Assembly: GCA_947564305.1 (NCBI GenBank)
Contig: CANOBT010000170.1
Span: 1 to 11,517, forward strand
Source: an uncultured Lachnospiraceae bacterium
GTDB taxonomy: Bacteria > Bacillota_A > Clostridia > Lachnospirales > Lachnospiraceae
Direction: 5' to 3'
DNA length: 11,517 bases
Part shown: piece by piece, positions 1 through 7,485 of the stretch
Numbering within the stretch: position 1 is the stretch's first letter
Layout: every line of letters begins with the position of its first letter
Notes under the pieces: generated by a model
The model's database searches: none
Told to the model about the DNA's origin: nothing
What the model saw: the letters and a program-made list of their open reading frames with translations, nothing else
Program-made: the position numbers and the translations under genes

Positions 1-46
1 TGATTTGGCGGAAGAAGAATACAGATTAAGTATAAAAGAACAGTGA
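1..46 (+). CDS. 3' tail of an upstream gene, possibly type I methylase hsdM (partial)
   Basis: Read from base 2, the sequence gives an open frame of 14 codons ending in TGA at 44-46, with the peptide DLAEEEYRLSIKEQ. The other two forward frames hit a stop sooner (TGA at 1-3) or give a less plausible peptide. An acidic, helical tail is compatible with the C-terminus of a type I methylase (HsdM). hsdM is the gene normally found directly upstream of hsdS, and no other methylase is present in the window. The identity rests on position only; 14 residues are too few to assign a family. The gap to hsdS is about 53 bases, consistent with one operon. Confidence 0.45.
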   Translation, partial: DLAEEEYRLSIKEQ

Positions 47-99
47 ATAGATATGGGGAATGGGAGAGCATTGAAGGTGGTTGAGGAGGTTTTTGGTAT

Positions 100-1392
100 A
101 TGAGGGAAATGAAGGATAGCGGGGTTGAGTGGATTGGGGAGATACCTGCTGATTGGTCAATAATCCGTGTGAAACATGCTTTTATAAGAAAAAATGAAAA
201 GGCAATGCAGAAAGAGCCTGTCGTTCTTTCTCTCGCAAGAAGTGGTGTTCGCATAAGGGATATATCAACGAATGAGGGGCAAGTTGCAGAAAGCTATTAT
301 AATTACAATCCTGTTGATGAAGGTGATTTATTGCTTAATCCTATGGATTTATATAGTGGTGCAAACTGTAGCATTTCGCATATTAAGGGTGTTATAAGTC
401 CAGCATACATAAACTTAAAAAGTAAGAAAAATATAAATCCTGTTTTTTATGATTATTATTTTAAAGTACAATATTGGTTGATGGCATTTTTTTCATATGG
501 TAAAGGTGTATCTTTTGATAACAGATGGACATTAAGTGTGGAGACATTAATGAATTATCCATTGGTACTGCCTTCTATTGAGGAACAGCAGCATATAGCA
601 GATTACCTTGATAAGAAATGTACTCAAATAGATACTGTAATTGCAAAACAACAAGAACTGATTATTAAGTTAGAGGCATACAAACAGTCTATCATTACAG
701 AAACAGTAACAAAGGGATTAAATCCTAATGCAGAAATGAAAGATAGTGAAATTGAATTTATAGGAAGAATACCAGCAACATGGAAGGTATGCCGTTTAAG
801 AAATATTGGAATGCCACAGAATGGAATCAGTAAAGGTGGCGATTTTTTTGGACATGGTTATCCGTTTGTAAGTTATGGAGATGTATATCGAAACTATGTA
901 TTGCCAGCACGAGTTGAAGGATTAGTAGATACTACAGATAATGAACGTGAATACTATTCTGTTGAGAAAGGGGATATTCTTTTTACGCGAACATCAGAAA
1001 CAATAGAAGAGGTTGGTTTTTCTTGTGTATGTGAGGAAACAATACCAAATGCAACTTTCGCTGGTTTTGTAATTCGCGTCAGACCATTTGATGATACTTT
1101 GTATACTGGATACAGCAAATATTATTTTAGAAGCAATCATCATCGGGCATATCTTGTAAAAGAAATGAATCTTGTTACAAGAGCCAGTTTGGGGCAAGAC
1201 CTATTAAAAAGTATGCCTGTATTAATTCCAACGATAGAGGAACAGAAAGAGATTGCGAGTTTTCTTGACAAGAAATGTAACGCAATAGATAGTGCAATCG
1301 GAATAAAGCAGAAAATAATTGACGGATTGATTGCATATAAAAAATCGTTAATTTACGAAACTGTAACAGGGAAAAAGGAAACAACAAAGTAA
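100..1392 (+). CDS. hsdS: Type I restriction-modification specificity subunit HsdS
   Basis: This is the DNA-recognition subunit of a type I R-M complex (with HsdM and HsdR). It chooses the bipartite target that is methylated or restricted. The ~430-residue protein is full length for the family and has the classic two-fold layout. A first target-recognition domain (about 14-158) is followed by a conserved helical region (about 159-205). A second recognition domain (about 222-377) is followed by a second helical region (about 378-425). The duplication is visible: MKDSGVEWIGEIPADW (4-19) recurs as MKDSEIEFIGRIPATW (212-227), and IEEQQ-IADYLDKKC recurs as IEEQK-IASFLDKKC. The start is supported by GAGGAGGT at 83-90, nine bases before the ATG. 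The recognition domains differ, so the target is probably asymmetric; the sequence recognised cannot be read from the protein. The gene is followed after 20 nt by the DUF1016 nuclease gene. Confidence 0.95.
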   Translation: MREMKDSGVEWIGEIPADWSIIRVKHAFIRKNEKAMQKEPVVLSLARSGVRIRDISTNEGQVAESYYNYNPVDEGDLLLNPMDLYSGANCSISHIKGVISPAYINLKSKKNINPVFYDYYFKVQYWLMAFFSYGKGVSFDNRWTLSVETLMNYPLVLPSIEEQQHIADYLDKKCTQIDTVIAKQQELIIKLEAYKQSIITETVTKGLNPNAEMKDSEIEFIGRIPATWKVCRLRNIGMPQNGISKGGDFFGHGYPFVSYGDVYRNYVLPARVEGLVDTTDNEREYYSVEKGDILFTRTSETIEEVGFSCVCEETIPNATFAGFVIRVRPFDDTLYTGYSKYYFRSNHHRAYLVKEMNLVTRASLGQDLLKSMPVLIPTIEEQKEIASFLDKKCNAIDSAIGIKQKIIDGLIAYKKSLIYETVTGKKETTK

Positions 1393-1412
1393 ATTTTTAG
1401 ATAAGAGGTTGG

Positions 1413-2513
1413 ATGTTAGATAAAGGTAAAGTAGTTATGAATGAACCCATAAAAACGGAAAATATATTAACCGATATTCAAAATATTATAGAAACTTCTA
1501 AACGGCAGGCTTACCATGCAGTAGATACCATTTTGTCACAAAGAAATTGGCTGATTGGCAATCGAATTGCAGAGGAGGAATTAAAAGGGAAAGACCGTGC
1601 GGAATATGGCGCAAGTATTATAAAAAAATTATCAACTGAATTGACAAAGAAATATGGAAAGGGTTTTACAAAGACAAATTTATATAGTTTTTATTCCTTT
1701 TATAAATGCTTTCCAGAGATTTTCCACACAGTGTGTGGAAAATCTAAAAAGATACTTTCATGGTCGCATTATAGATACTTAATACAAGTAAAAGATAGCA
1801 AAGCCCGCAGCTGGTATGAAAAAGAGGCATACGAACAGACATGGAGCGTCCGTACTTTACAGCGAAATATCAATACGCAATATTATTATCGAATATTACA
1901 GTCTCAGCATAAGGAGTTGGTCGAACAGGAAATGATTGAAAAAACGGCTGAGTTTCAAAAAGATAAACTGGAGTTTATTAAAAATCCTGTTATAGCGGAA
2001 TTTCTTGGCTTGTCATCCAATACAGACTTTACAGAAACAGACTTGGAAACCAGAACTATTTCCAACATTCAGAAATTTCTGATGGAAATGGGAAAAGGAT
2101 ATGCTTTTGTGGCTCGCCAGCAGCATATAAAGACGGAGAAAGAGGACTATTTCATAGACCTCGTATTTTACAATTATATTCTGAAGTGTTTTGTATTGAT
2201 TGATTTGAAAACAGGCAAGATAACGCATCAGGATGTAGGTCAGATGGATATGTATATTCGTATGTTCGATGAATTAAAAAAAGGCGAAGATGATAATCCA
2301 ACGTTGGGCATCGTACTGTGTACGGAAACGGATGAAGATATTGCAAAGTATTCGGTTCTTCATGGCAATGAGCAATTATTTGCATCAAAATATAAATTGT
2401 ATTTACCGACAGAAGAAGAACTACGAAAAGAGATTGAAATGCAAAAAAGCATGTTTTATTTACAGCAGAAAGAAAAACAGAGCGAACAAATGTACAGCAA
2501 AGAGAAAGAATAA
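1413..2513 (+). CDS. DUF1016/YhcG-type PD-(D/E)XK nuclease-like protein within the hsd operon
   Basis: This is a DUF1016-family protein of 366 residues, related to E. coli YhcG. An N-terminal DUF1016_N region (about 20-165) contains the typical LSWSHYRYLI stretch (115-124). The C-terminal YhcG_C domain (about 180-335) has the PD-(D/E)XK nuclease pattern: FIDL with D249, then VLIDLKTGK supplying D264 and K266, and a following QMDMYIR helix at 277-283. The catalytic residues look intact, so nuclease activity is plausible but inferred. The final ~30 residues are charged and Gln/Lys-rich. Lying between hsdS and hsdR in the same orientation, it is probably co-transcribed with the R-M genes and may add a second nucleolytic defence activity. 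The start is uncertain. The ATG at 1413 has AAGAGG only 4 nt upstream; the in-frame ATG at 1437 has AAAGG about 10 nt upstream and would remove eight residues. The gene also contains a perfect inverted repeat (1717-1745). Confidence 0.88.
   Translation: MLDKGKVVMNEPIKTENILTDIQNIIETSKRQAYHAVDTILSQRNWLIGNRIAEEELKGKDRAEYGASIIKKLSTELTKKYGKGFTKTNLYSFYSFYKCFPEIFHTVCGKSKKILSWSHYRYLIQVKDSKARSWYEKEAYEQTWSVRTLQRNINTQYYYRILQSQHKELVEQEMIEKTAEFQKDKLEFIKNPVIAEFLGLSSNTDFTETDLETRTISNIQKFLMEMGKGYAFVARQQHIKTEKEDYFIDLVFYNYILKCFVLIDLKTGKITHQDVGQMDMYIRMFDELKKGEDDNPTLGIVLCTETDEDIAKYSVLHGNEQLFASKYKLYLPTEEELRKEIEMQKSMFYLQQKEKQSEQMYSKEKE
1717..1745. repeat. Perfect 13-bp inverted repeat (hairpin) inside the DUF1016 gene
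   Basis: The arms AGATTTTCCACAC (1717-1729) and GTGTGGAAAATCT (1733-1745) are exact reverse complements around a 3-base centre, AGT. They encode part of the segment FPEIFHTVCGKSKK, just before the conserved LSWSHYR motif. The arms sit wholly in coding sequence and are not followed by a T-run, so this is not a conventional terminator. It could be chance, a protein-binding palindrome or an mRNA hairpin. Confidence 0.9.
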
Positions 2514-2588
2514 ATATAATTGGAAAACATGTATTATTGATATGAGAAGTTAGCAGTATAACGAAAATACATTGAGGAGGAACGATTC

Positions 2589-5500
2589 ATGTCAGACTTT
2601 GATCTGAAAGAAAAGCGTTTTGAGCAAGATATCGAGGAATATTTCATTACCAAAGGTGGCTATGAGAAAGGTGATCCACATAAATTTAATCGTAAACTGG
2701 CATTGGATACGGATACATTCCTTAAATTCATGAAAACAAGCCAGCCCAAGCATTGGGAACGCTATGAAAAAATTTATGGTACAGACAGTGAGAAGCAGAT
2801 AGTCGAACGCTTTTGTCGTGAAGTAAAAATGGTAGGACTTCTTCAGGTTTTGCGTCAGGGTTTTACAGACCGGGGCATCAAGTTCCGCGCTGTATATTGG
2901 CAGCCGGAAACTTCTATTAATACAATGACTCAGGAACAATTTGCAGCAAATATATTACATTGTACAAGGCAGCTGCATTATTCTTTAAACAATGAAAACA
3001 GCATTGACATTGTGTTATTTGTCAATGGGATTCCGGTTGTCTCAATGGAGTTAAAGTGCCAGTTTACAGGGCAGAGTACAGTAAATGCGATTGAACAGTA
3101 CAAGTTTGACCGCAGGGGAAAAGATGCCATTTTTGCATTTAAAGAACGTGTTCTTGTTCATTTTGCGGTAGACCTTACACAGGTTTATATGACTACCCGC
3201 TTGGAGGGAGAAAAAACTTATTTTCTACCATTTAATCAAGGAAGTAACGGCGCCGGACAAGTCGGAGGAAAAGGAAATCCCATTAACGGAAACGGATATG
3301 ATACAGCATATCTATGGGAAAATGTTCTCTGTAAAGAGCGTCTGCTTGAAATTCTGAATAAATATCTTCATCTGAAAGTGGAACGGGATAAAGATACTGG
3401 CGAAATTATATCAGAAACAATGATTTTTCCACGTTACCATCAGCTTGATGTAGTGACAAAACTGCTTGCAGATGCCAAAATTAATGGTTCCGGCAAAAAT
3501 TATTTGATACAGCATAGTGCAGGATCAGGAAAGTCCAATTCCATTGCATGGCTTGCCCACCGTTTGGCGGGGCTGCATAATGTGCATGATGAGAAGATTT
3601 TTCAGTCTGTTATTATAGTTACAGATCGTAAAGTGTTGGATGAGCAGTTACAAAATACAGTTTATCAGTTTGACCACGTAGATGGTGTGGTGCAGAAGAT
3701 AGATAAGAATGCACAGCAGTTAAAGACTGCCATCAATGATGGTGTACCAATTATTATTACTACATTGCAAAAATTTCCTGTGATTTATAAGGAAGTAAAA
3801 TCGGGTAACAGGCGTTTTGCAGTCATTGTGGACGAAGCACATTCTTCCCAGACAGGAGATGCGGCGAAGAAGTTAAAACGCGCGTTGGCAGACACAGAGA
3901 AGATTTTGGAAGAATATGCGAGGTTGGAATATGATCAGGAACAAAACTACAAGGACGATGAGGACAAGCTGTTAGATGAACTGGCAGCGCAGGGAGTACA
4001 TAGTAATATGTCGTTTTTTGCTTTTACAGCGACACCCAAAGAAAAGACGCTGAATATGTTTGGATGGAAAGATGAAAAAGGCGGGTATCACCCATTTCAT
4101 ATTTATTCCATGCGACAGGCAATCGAGGAAGGGTTTATTCTTGATGTGCTGAAAAACTACATGACGTACAAGATGTATTATAAAATCGTAAAAGCAATAC
4201 CAGATAATCCGGAGATTGATACGACAATGGGAGTAAAGGCAATTTTGGATTATGAAAAACTACACCCGCATAATATCTCCCAAAAGACATCTGTTATGTT
4301 AGAGCATTTTTATCGCGTAACCAAAACAAAGATTGGCGGTAAAGCAAAGGCAATGGTGGTAACGCCATCTCGTTTACATGCAGTGCGGTATTTACAGGAA
4401 TTTCGCCGCCAGATTCTTGAGAAAGGTTATGACCTTGATGTGCTTGTTGCATTTTCAGGGGAAATTGAAGATGACGGACAGACATATACGGAGGAAAAGC
4501 TGAATAAGACAAAGGATGGAAAGACGATAAAAGAAAAAGTACTGTCCAAAGTGTTCCATACAGATGAGTTTGGAATGCTGATTGTTGCGGAAAAATATCA
4601 GACTGGATTTGATGAACCATTATTACATACGATGTTCGTAGATAAGAAATTATCAGGTGTAAAAGCTGTTCAGACACTTTCGCGTCTAAATCGTACTTAC
4701 AGGGGTAAACAGGATACATTTATTCTTGATTTTGTAAATTCAGCAGAGGATATCAGAAAATCTTTTGAGCCGTATTATGAAGAAACCACACTGGAAGAAG
4801 AGACAAATCCAAATGTAATTTATGACTTGAAAAATACATTGGACGAGTATCATGTATATCAGGAAAATGAAATCTTGCAATTTGCAGACATTTTCTATTC
4901 AAAGAAACAGCAAATCAGCGGTGACATTGGAAAACTACAGGGAAAAATAAAACCGGCGCTTGACCGTTTTCAGGCATTGAGCGTGGAACGGCAGGATATG
5001 TTTAAATCAACACTTGCCCGTTTCAACCGTATATATGCTTTTATTACACAGGTATGTCGGTTGTTTGATAAGGATATACATAAATTTAGTGTATATGCTA
5101 AATTTTTACTAATGCAGTTGCCTAAAGGGAGTATGGAACGCATTAATGTGGATGATAAAGTGCTGTTGGAATACTACCGTTTGGAGAAAGACTTTGAAGG
5201 AAGCATTGACTTAGAGGAGACGGAAGAAGGATTTCGGCCAATTACGGGAGAAGCAGGGCGGAAGAATAAGAAAAAGAATCCGCTTGCCGTCATTATTGAT
5301 AAAATTAATGATCGTTATGGTACGGAGTTCACGGAGATGGACAAGGTGCTTTTACAGATTGAAAGTGATTATGAGGCACAGGATAAGTGGCATGGATATG
5401 CGCAGAATAATGATTTTAAAACTTTTATGCTGTTATTCGAGAAGGATTTTCCCAATATGGCAGCAAGCCGTTATGAACAAAATGAGGAATTTTTCGTGCG

Positions 5501-5651
5501 TATGTTTAAAGAGCCGGATATGATGAAACAGATTATGGAAACACTTGGAACAGTATTATACGAGAAATTAAAAAGGAAGAGTGATATTGTATATTCGTAT
5601 GAACCGGAAATGAGCATGGTGGCGGAAAATGTATCGTATGGAAATGAGTAA
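2589..5651 (+). CDS. hsdR: Type I restriction endonuclease motor/nuclease subunit HsdR
   Basis: This ATP-dependent translocase and nuclease subunit of the type I R-M complex pulls in DNA from unmodified target sites and cleaves it at a distance. It has 1020 residues, full length for the family. The N-terminal nuclease domain shows the PD-(D/E)XK signature: SIDIVLF with D140 and MELK with E154 and K156. The superfamily 2 helicase motor follows: Walker A SAGSGKS (310-316), DEAH box VDEAHSS (414-420), TATP motif (480-483), then AEKYQTGFDEP (667-677) and QTLSRLNRTYRGK (695-707) as motifs V and VI. A C-terminal helical region (about 740-1020) fits the part that docks on HsdM/HsdS. The start is supported by GAGGAGG at 2574-2580, eight bases before the ATG. 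The 75-nt gap from the DUF1016 gene has no convincing promoter, so operon transcription is likely. No frameshift or missing motif is seen. Confidence 0.97.
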   Translation: MSDFDLKEKRFEQDIEEYFITKGGYEKGDPHKFNRKLALDTDTFLKFMKTSQPKHWERYEKIYGTDSEKQIVERFCREVKMVGLLQVLRQGFTDRGIKFRAVYWQPETSINTMTQEQFAANILHCTRQLHYSLNNENSIDIVLFVNGIPVVSMELKCQFTGQSTVNAIEQYKFDRRGKDAIFAFKERVLVHFAVDLTQVYMTTRLEGEKTYFLPFNQGSNGAGQVGGKGNPINGNGYDTAYLWENVLCKERLLEILNKYLHLKVERDKDTGEIISETMIFPRYHQLDVVTKLLADAKINGSGKNYLIQHSAGSGKSNSIAWLAHRLAGLHNVHDEKIFQSVIIVTDRKVLDEQLQNTVYQFDHVDGVVQKIDKNAQQLKTAINDGVPIIITTLQKFPVIYKEVKSGNRRFAVIVDEAHSSQTGDAAKKLKRALADTEKILEEYARLEYDQEQNYKDDEDKLLDELAAQGVHSNMSFFAFTATPKEKTLNMFGWKDEKGGYHPFHIYSMRQAIEEGFILDVLKNYMTYKMYYKIVKAIPDNPEIDTTMGVKAILDYEKLHPHNISQKTSVMLEHFYRVTKTKIGGKAKAMVVTPSRLHAVRYLQEFRRQILEKGYDLDVLVAFSGEIEDDGQTYTEEKLNKTKDGKTIKEKVLSKVFHTDEFGMLIVAEKYQTGFDEPLLHTMFVDKKLSGVKAVQTLSRLNRTYRGKQDTFILDFVNSAEDIRKSFEPYYEETTLEEETNPNVIYDLKNTLDEYHVYQENEILQFADIFYSKKQQISGDIGKLQGKIKPALDRFQALSVERQDMFKSTLARFNRIYAFITQVCRLFDKDIHKFSVYAKFLLMQLPKGSMERINVDDKVLLEYYRLEKDFEGSIDLEETEEGFRPITGEAGRKNKKKNPLAVIIDKINDRYGTEFTEMDKVLLQIESDYEAQDKWHGYAQNNDFKTFMLLFEKDFPNMAASRYEQNEEFFVRMFKEPDMMKQIMETLGTVLYEKLKRKSDIVYSYEPEMSMVAENVSYGNE

Positions 5652-5660
5652 AGGGAGGTT

Positions 5661-5688
5661 ACTTCCCCGCAGCTTGCTGCGAGGAAGT
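5661..5688. terminator. Hairpin between convergent operons (possible terminator or REP-like palindrome)
   Basis: The outer arms ACTTCC (5661-5666) and GGAAGT (5683-5688) pair. After one C/A mismatch, CGCAG (5668-5672) pairs with CTGCG (5677-5681) around a CTTG loop. It lies 10 bases past the hsdR stop and before the convergent DUF1848 gene, a suitable place for a bidirectional terminator. The tail on the + side (TTTATCT) is only weakly T-rich and the minus side has none, so termination may be inefficient. The GC-rich palindromic form also resembles a dispersed REP-type element. Confidence 0.45.
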
Positions 5689-5704
5689 TTATCTGACCGC
5701 CATG

Positions 5705-5733
5705 ACTCTTGAAGGGAAACCGAAACTAAGAGT
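5705..5733. repeat. Second short inverted repeat in the hsdR/DUF1848 spacer
   Basis: ACTCTT (5705-5710) and AAGAGT (5728-5733) form a 6-bp stem around a 17-base purine-rich loop containing GGGAAACCG. It sits 16 bases after the stronger hairpin at 5661-5688. On its own a stem this short with a long loop is weak. Together the two occupy most of the 108-base spacer between the convergent genes. Confidence 0.3.
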
Positions 5734-5759
5734 GAACAGAAAGAAAATCAGAAGACAGC

Positions 5760-6698
5760 CTACTGTAATAAATCAAAAAAGTCTAATTGTATGTCTTTCC
5801 AGGATTTTTGTTCTGCCGGTTTTATGACATCATTTTCAGATAACTCTCCAATCAGGAGAGGAGATGAAGGATTGTGCAGGCGTCTGTTTTCCGCAACAGT
5901 TTCCCTGTCATAGTTGGCGTAGCAATACAAGCATCCATGACTGCAGGAATTATATGCTCCGATGTCGGCTCCAAGCAGGCAGGAGCATTCACTTCGTGCA
6001 GTTTTCTTTTTCGGTACATTTAACCGGCAGCCAAGTGACTTCTCCAACACTCCTTGTGACAGACAGCCGTCGGCATCCACATTTTCACAGACAAGTTCTT
6101 TATTTTCGCAGCATAAATGGATCTGCAGGTGATTTTCTTTTGCAATTTTTGAAAATGCATTTATAAGGTGTATCTGTTCCTGGTTTGTGACACTGCGTAT
6201 TCCTTGGAAATTCCGTTTTGTTTTTTCATACAGATCAATAAAACTTACGACACATTGGGTAGTATATCCTGAAAGCGCTTTTGCCATCTGGTGAAACTGT
6301 TCTGTATGGTATTCAATGGAATATTTATCTGTAATGAAAATAGGGTCGTACCGCCAGCTTATGCGTTCCCTTCCTGCCAATTCAGATAACTGACGGAAAG
6401 AATCTATGACTTGTTTTTTTGGCGGCACAAATGGTTCAATCTCTTTCCCATAGGGCGTAATAGTTACAAACCAGAAAGTGTCGAATGCTGATAACAGTGA
6501 AATTCTGTCAAGCATAGGAAAAGGATTCTTTGTGCAGAATACCATTACATCTATGATTTCCGGAGTCAGCAGGTATTGGCTGACTTGTGACGAATAATAA
6601 GGATTTCGCACTAATACATAGCCTTCTTTGATACGGTTATAAAACCAATCGCTGTAAAATGCAGGGATGTCTGTCCTGCTGCCTGTATTTAGTATCAT
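5760..6698 (-). CDS. DUF1848 family protein with a C-terminal radical-SAM-like CxxxCxxC motif
   Basis: This 312-residue protein matches the DUF1848 family, whose function I do not know. The N-terminal part has the family's GSRTDIPAFYSDWFYNRI stretch (6-23), a YVLVRNPY strand (27-34) and VFCTKNPFPML (53-63). Near the C-terminus is SCSHGCLYCYAN (251-262), in which C252, C256 and C259 make an exact CxxxCxxC pattern. That pattern binds a 4Fe-4S cluster in radical SAM enzymes, and the CLYCY context is typical of them. Other cysteines (C196, C197, C204, C212, C224, C238, C240) could bind a second metal site. Radical SAM enzymes normally carry the motif near the N-terminus, so a permuted arrangement or a plain Fe-S protein are both possible; this is inference. 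The start lies 6 nt after the upstream small ORF, with GGGAAAGGA overlapping the end of that ORF, which suggests translational coupling. It is the last gene of the minus-strand run. Confidence 0.85.
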   Translation of the reverse strand: MILNTGSRTDIPAFYSDWFYNRIKEGYVLVRNPYYSSQVSQYLLTPEIIDVMVFCTKNPFPMLDRISLLSAFDTFWFVTITPYGKEIEPFVPPKKQVIDSFRQLSELAGRERISWRYDPIFITDKYSIEYHTEQFHQMAKALSGYTTQCVVSFIDLYEKTKRNFQGIRSVTNQEQIHLINAFSKIAKENHLQIHLCCENKELVCENVDADGCLSQGVLEKSLGCRLNVPKKKTARSECSCLLGADIGAYNSCSHGCLYCYANYDRETVAENRRLHNPSSPLLIGELSENDVIKPAEQKSWKDIQLDFFDLLQ

Positions 6699-6704
6699 TT
6701 CGAA

Positions 6705-6827
6705 TTATAGTCCTTTCCCTGTCATTTCCTCCCCACATTCCTCCTGGAGTTCCCGGATATCTTCCAACGCGTCCCTGATGTCCTCCAGAAGATTCAGATA
6801 TTCTTCCTTTACGATTTCCTCGTTCAT
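6705..6827 (-). CDS. 40-residue acidic coiled-coil protein coupled to the DUF1848 gene
   Basis: This is a small protein from the ATG at 6827-6825 to the TAA at 6707-6705. The composition is strongly acidic and helical: LLEDIRDALEDIRELQEEC (residues 13-31) has leucine/isoleucine spacing suited to an amphipathic helix or short coiled coil. A longer reading back to a TTG at 6905 adds 26 residues. It lacks a good ribosome binding site, whereas the ATG at 6827 is preceded by AAAGGGAGAAG. The reading frame stays open to within 6 nt of the DUF1848 start and its last codons hold the DUF1848 ribosome binding site. This is why I take it as real and coupled. I recognise no family. It may be a partner or regulator of the DUF1848 protein, by position only. 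Confidence 0.6.
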   Translation of the reverse strand: MNEEIVKEEYLNLLEDIRDALEDIRELQEECGEEMTGKGL

Positions 6828-6915
6828 GATTTTTCTTCTCCCTTTATAGCTACAGATTGATTTCTGGCTCGTTGTTATCAGAGTATCCTTTGAAACGTTA
6901 ATCAATATAGTATAT

Positions 6916-7416
6916 TTACAGCTTTTTGGAGTACATCATTTCAACTGCTCCGTGTGACTGATGTTTTAGATTGGATGCTCGAAAACCATGTTTTTCATAA
7001 AATCTCCTGGCGTTGAGATTCTTTTCAAAGACCCACAAAATAACTTCCGAATATCCGGCTTCTTTTATTTCATCAAAGATGTGATGCAGCATAATTGAAC
7101 CATATCCCTTATGCCGCTTATCGTATAAACTATGTATACAGATTAATTCTGCGGCATCCAATCCCAAATCGCCTCTGTTTTTACTCCATCCTGCTATACA
7201 ATGAGGATTTTTGTCAACATATTCAATGGTTATTTTGGCCAGGTTTCTATTTAAAATACTTTCATACATTTCTTCAGCTTTTTGGATATCGGTGCTTCGT
7301 TCAAGCTCTTCAGGAGAAAGAATTCCGGAAAAAGCGGATTTCCACGATTCTGTCTGAATATATGCCAGTATCTTTTCATCGCCCAATTTAGCTTTGCGCA
7401 GTTCAATCTTATCCAT
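6916..7416 (-). CDS. GNAT family N-acetyltransferase
   Basis: This GCN5-related acetyltransferase would transfer an acetyl group from acetyl-CoA to an amine on a small molecule or protein; the substrate is unknown. From the start chosen here it has 166 residues, a typical length for a single-domain GNAT. The acetyl-CoA binding motif is seen as RHKGYG (101-106), the Q/RxxGxG/A pattern, followed by the helix SIMLHHIFDEIKEAG. The C-terminal NARRFYEKHGF (135-145) is the usual motif B region. The start is set by AGGAGGG at 7424-7430, seven bases before the ATG at 7416. A longer frame begins with TTG at 7434 inside that binding site and is unlikely. It lies about 70 nt downstream of the membrane-protein gene and may share its transcript. 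No RHH antitoxin-like gene is next to it, so a toxin role is not suggested. Confidence 0.9.
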   Translation of the reverse strand: MDKIELRKAKLGDEKILAYIQTESWKSAFSGILSPEELERSTDIQKAEEMYESILNRNLAKITIEYVDKNPHCIAGWSKNRGDLGLDAAELICIHSLYDKRHKGYGSIMLHHIFDEIKEAGYSEVILWVFEKNLNARRFYEKHGFRASNLKHQSHGAVEMMYSKKL

Positions 7417-7485
7417 CCTGGCGCCCTCCTGCAATTCCGATTTTTACATGAATCATTTCCTGATTCTATCTCTTTTTAAACGAAG

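Noticed and set aside
100..1392. Phase-variable hsdS by inversion
   Set aside because: No second hsdS copy, recombinase gene or long inverted repeat is visible. The two internal protein repeats are diverged at the DNA level, so they are the normal family duplication.
2535..2562. Internal promoter upstream of hsdR (TATTGA-16-TATAAC)
   Set aside because: The -10 is fair but the -35 is a poor match and the spacer is one base short. Operon read-through explains hsdR expression without it.
4294..4719. Long antisense open frame inside hsdR
   Set aside because: It lies wholly opposite a gene with all expected motifs, and the translated peptide has no recognisable domain; it is a shadow of hsdR codon usage.
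6705..7416. GNAT plus small gene as a toxin-antitoxin pair
   Set aside because: GNAT toxins of the TacT type pair with ribbon-helix-helix antitoxins, usually encoded upstream and overlapping. Here the small protein is downstream, acidic and coiled-coil-like, and sits about 90 nt away, coupled to DUF1848 instead.
7450..7466. GAATCA/TGATTC hairpin as a terminator after the membrane-protein gene
   Set aside because: The stem is only 6 bp and A/T-rich. The T-run lies on the + strand side, the wrong side for the minus-strand gene.
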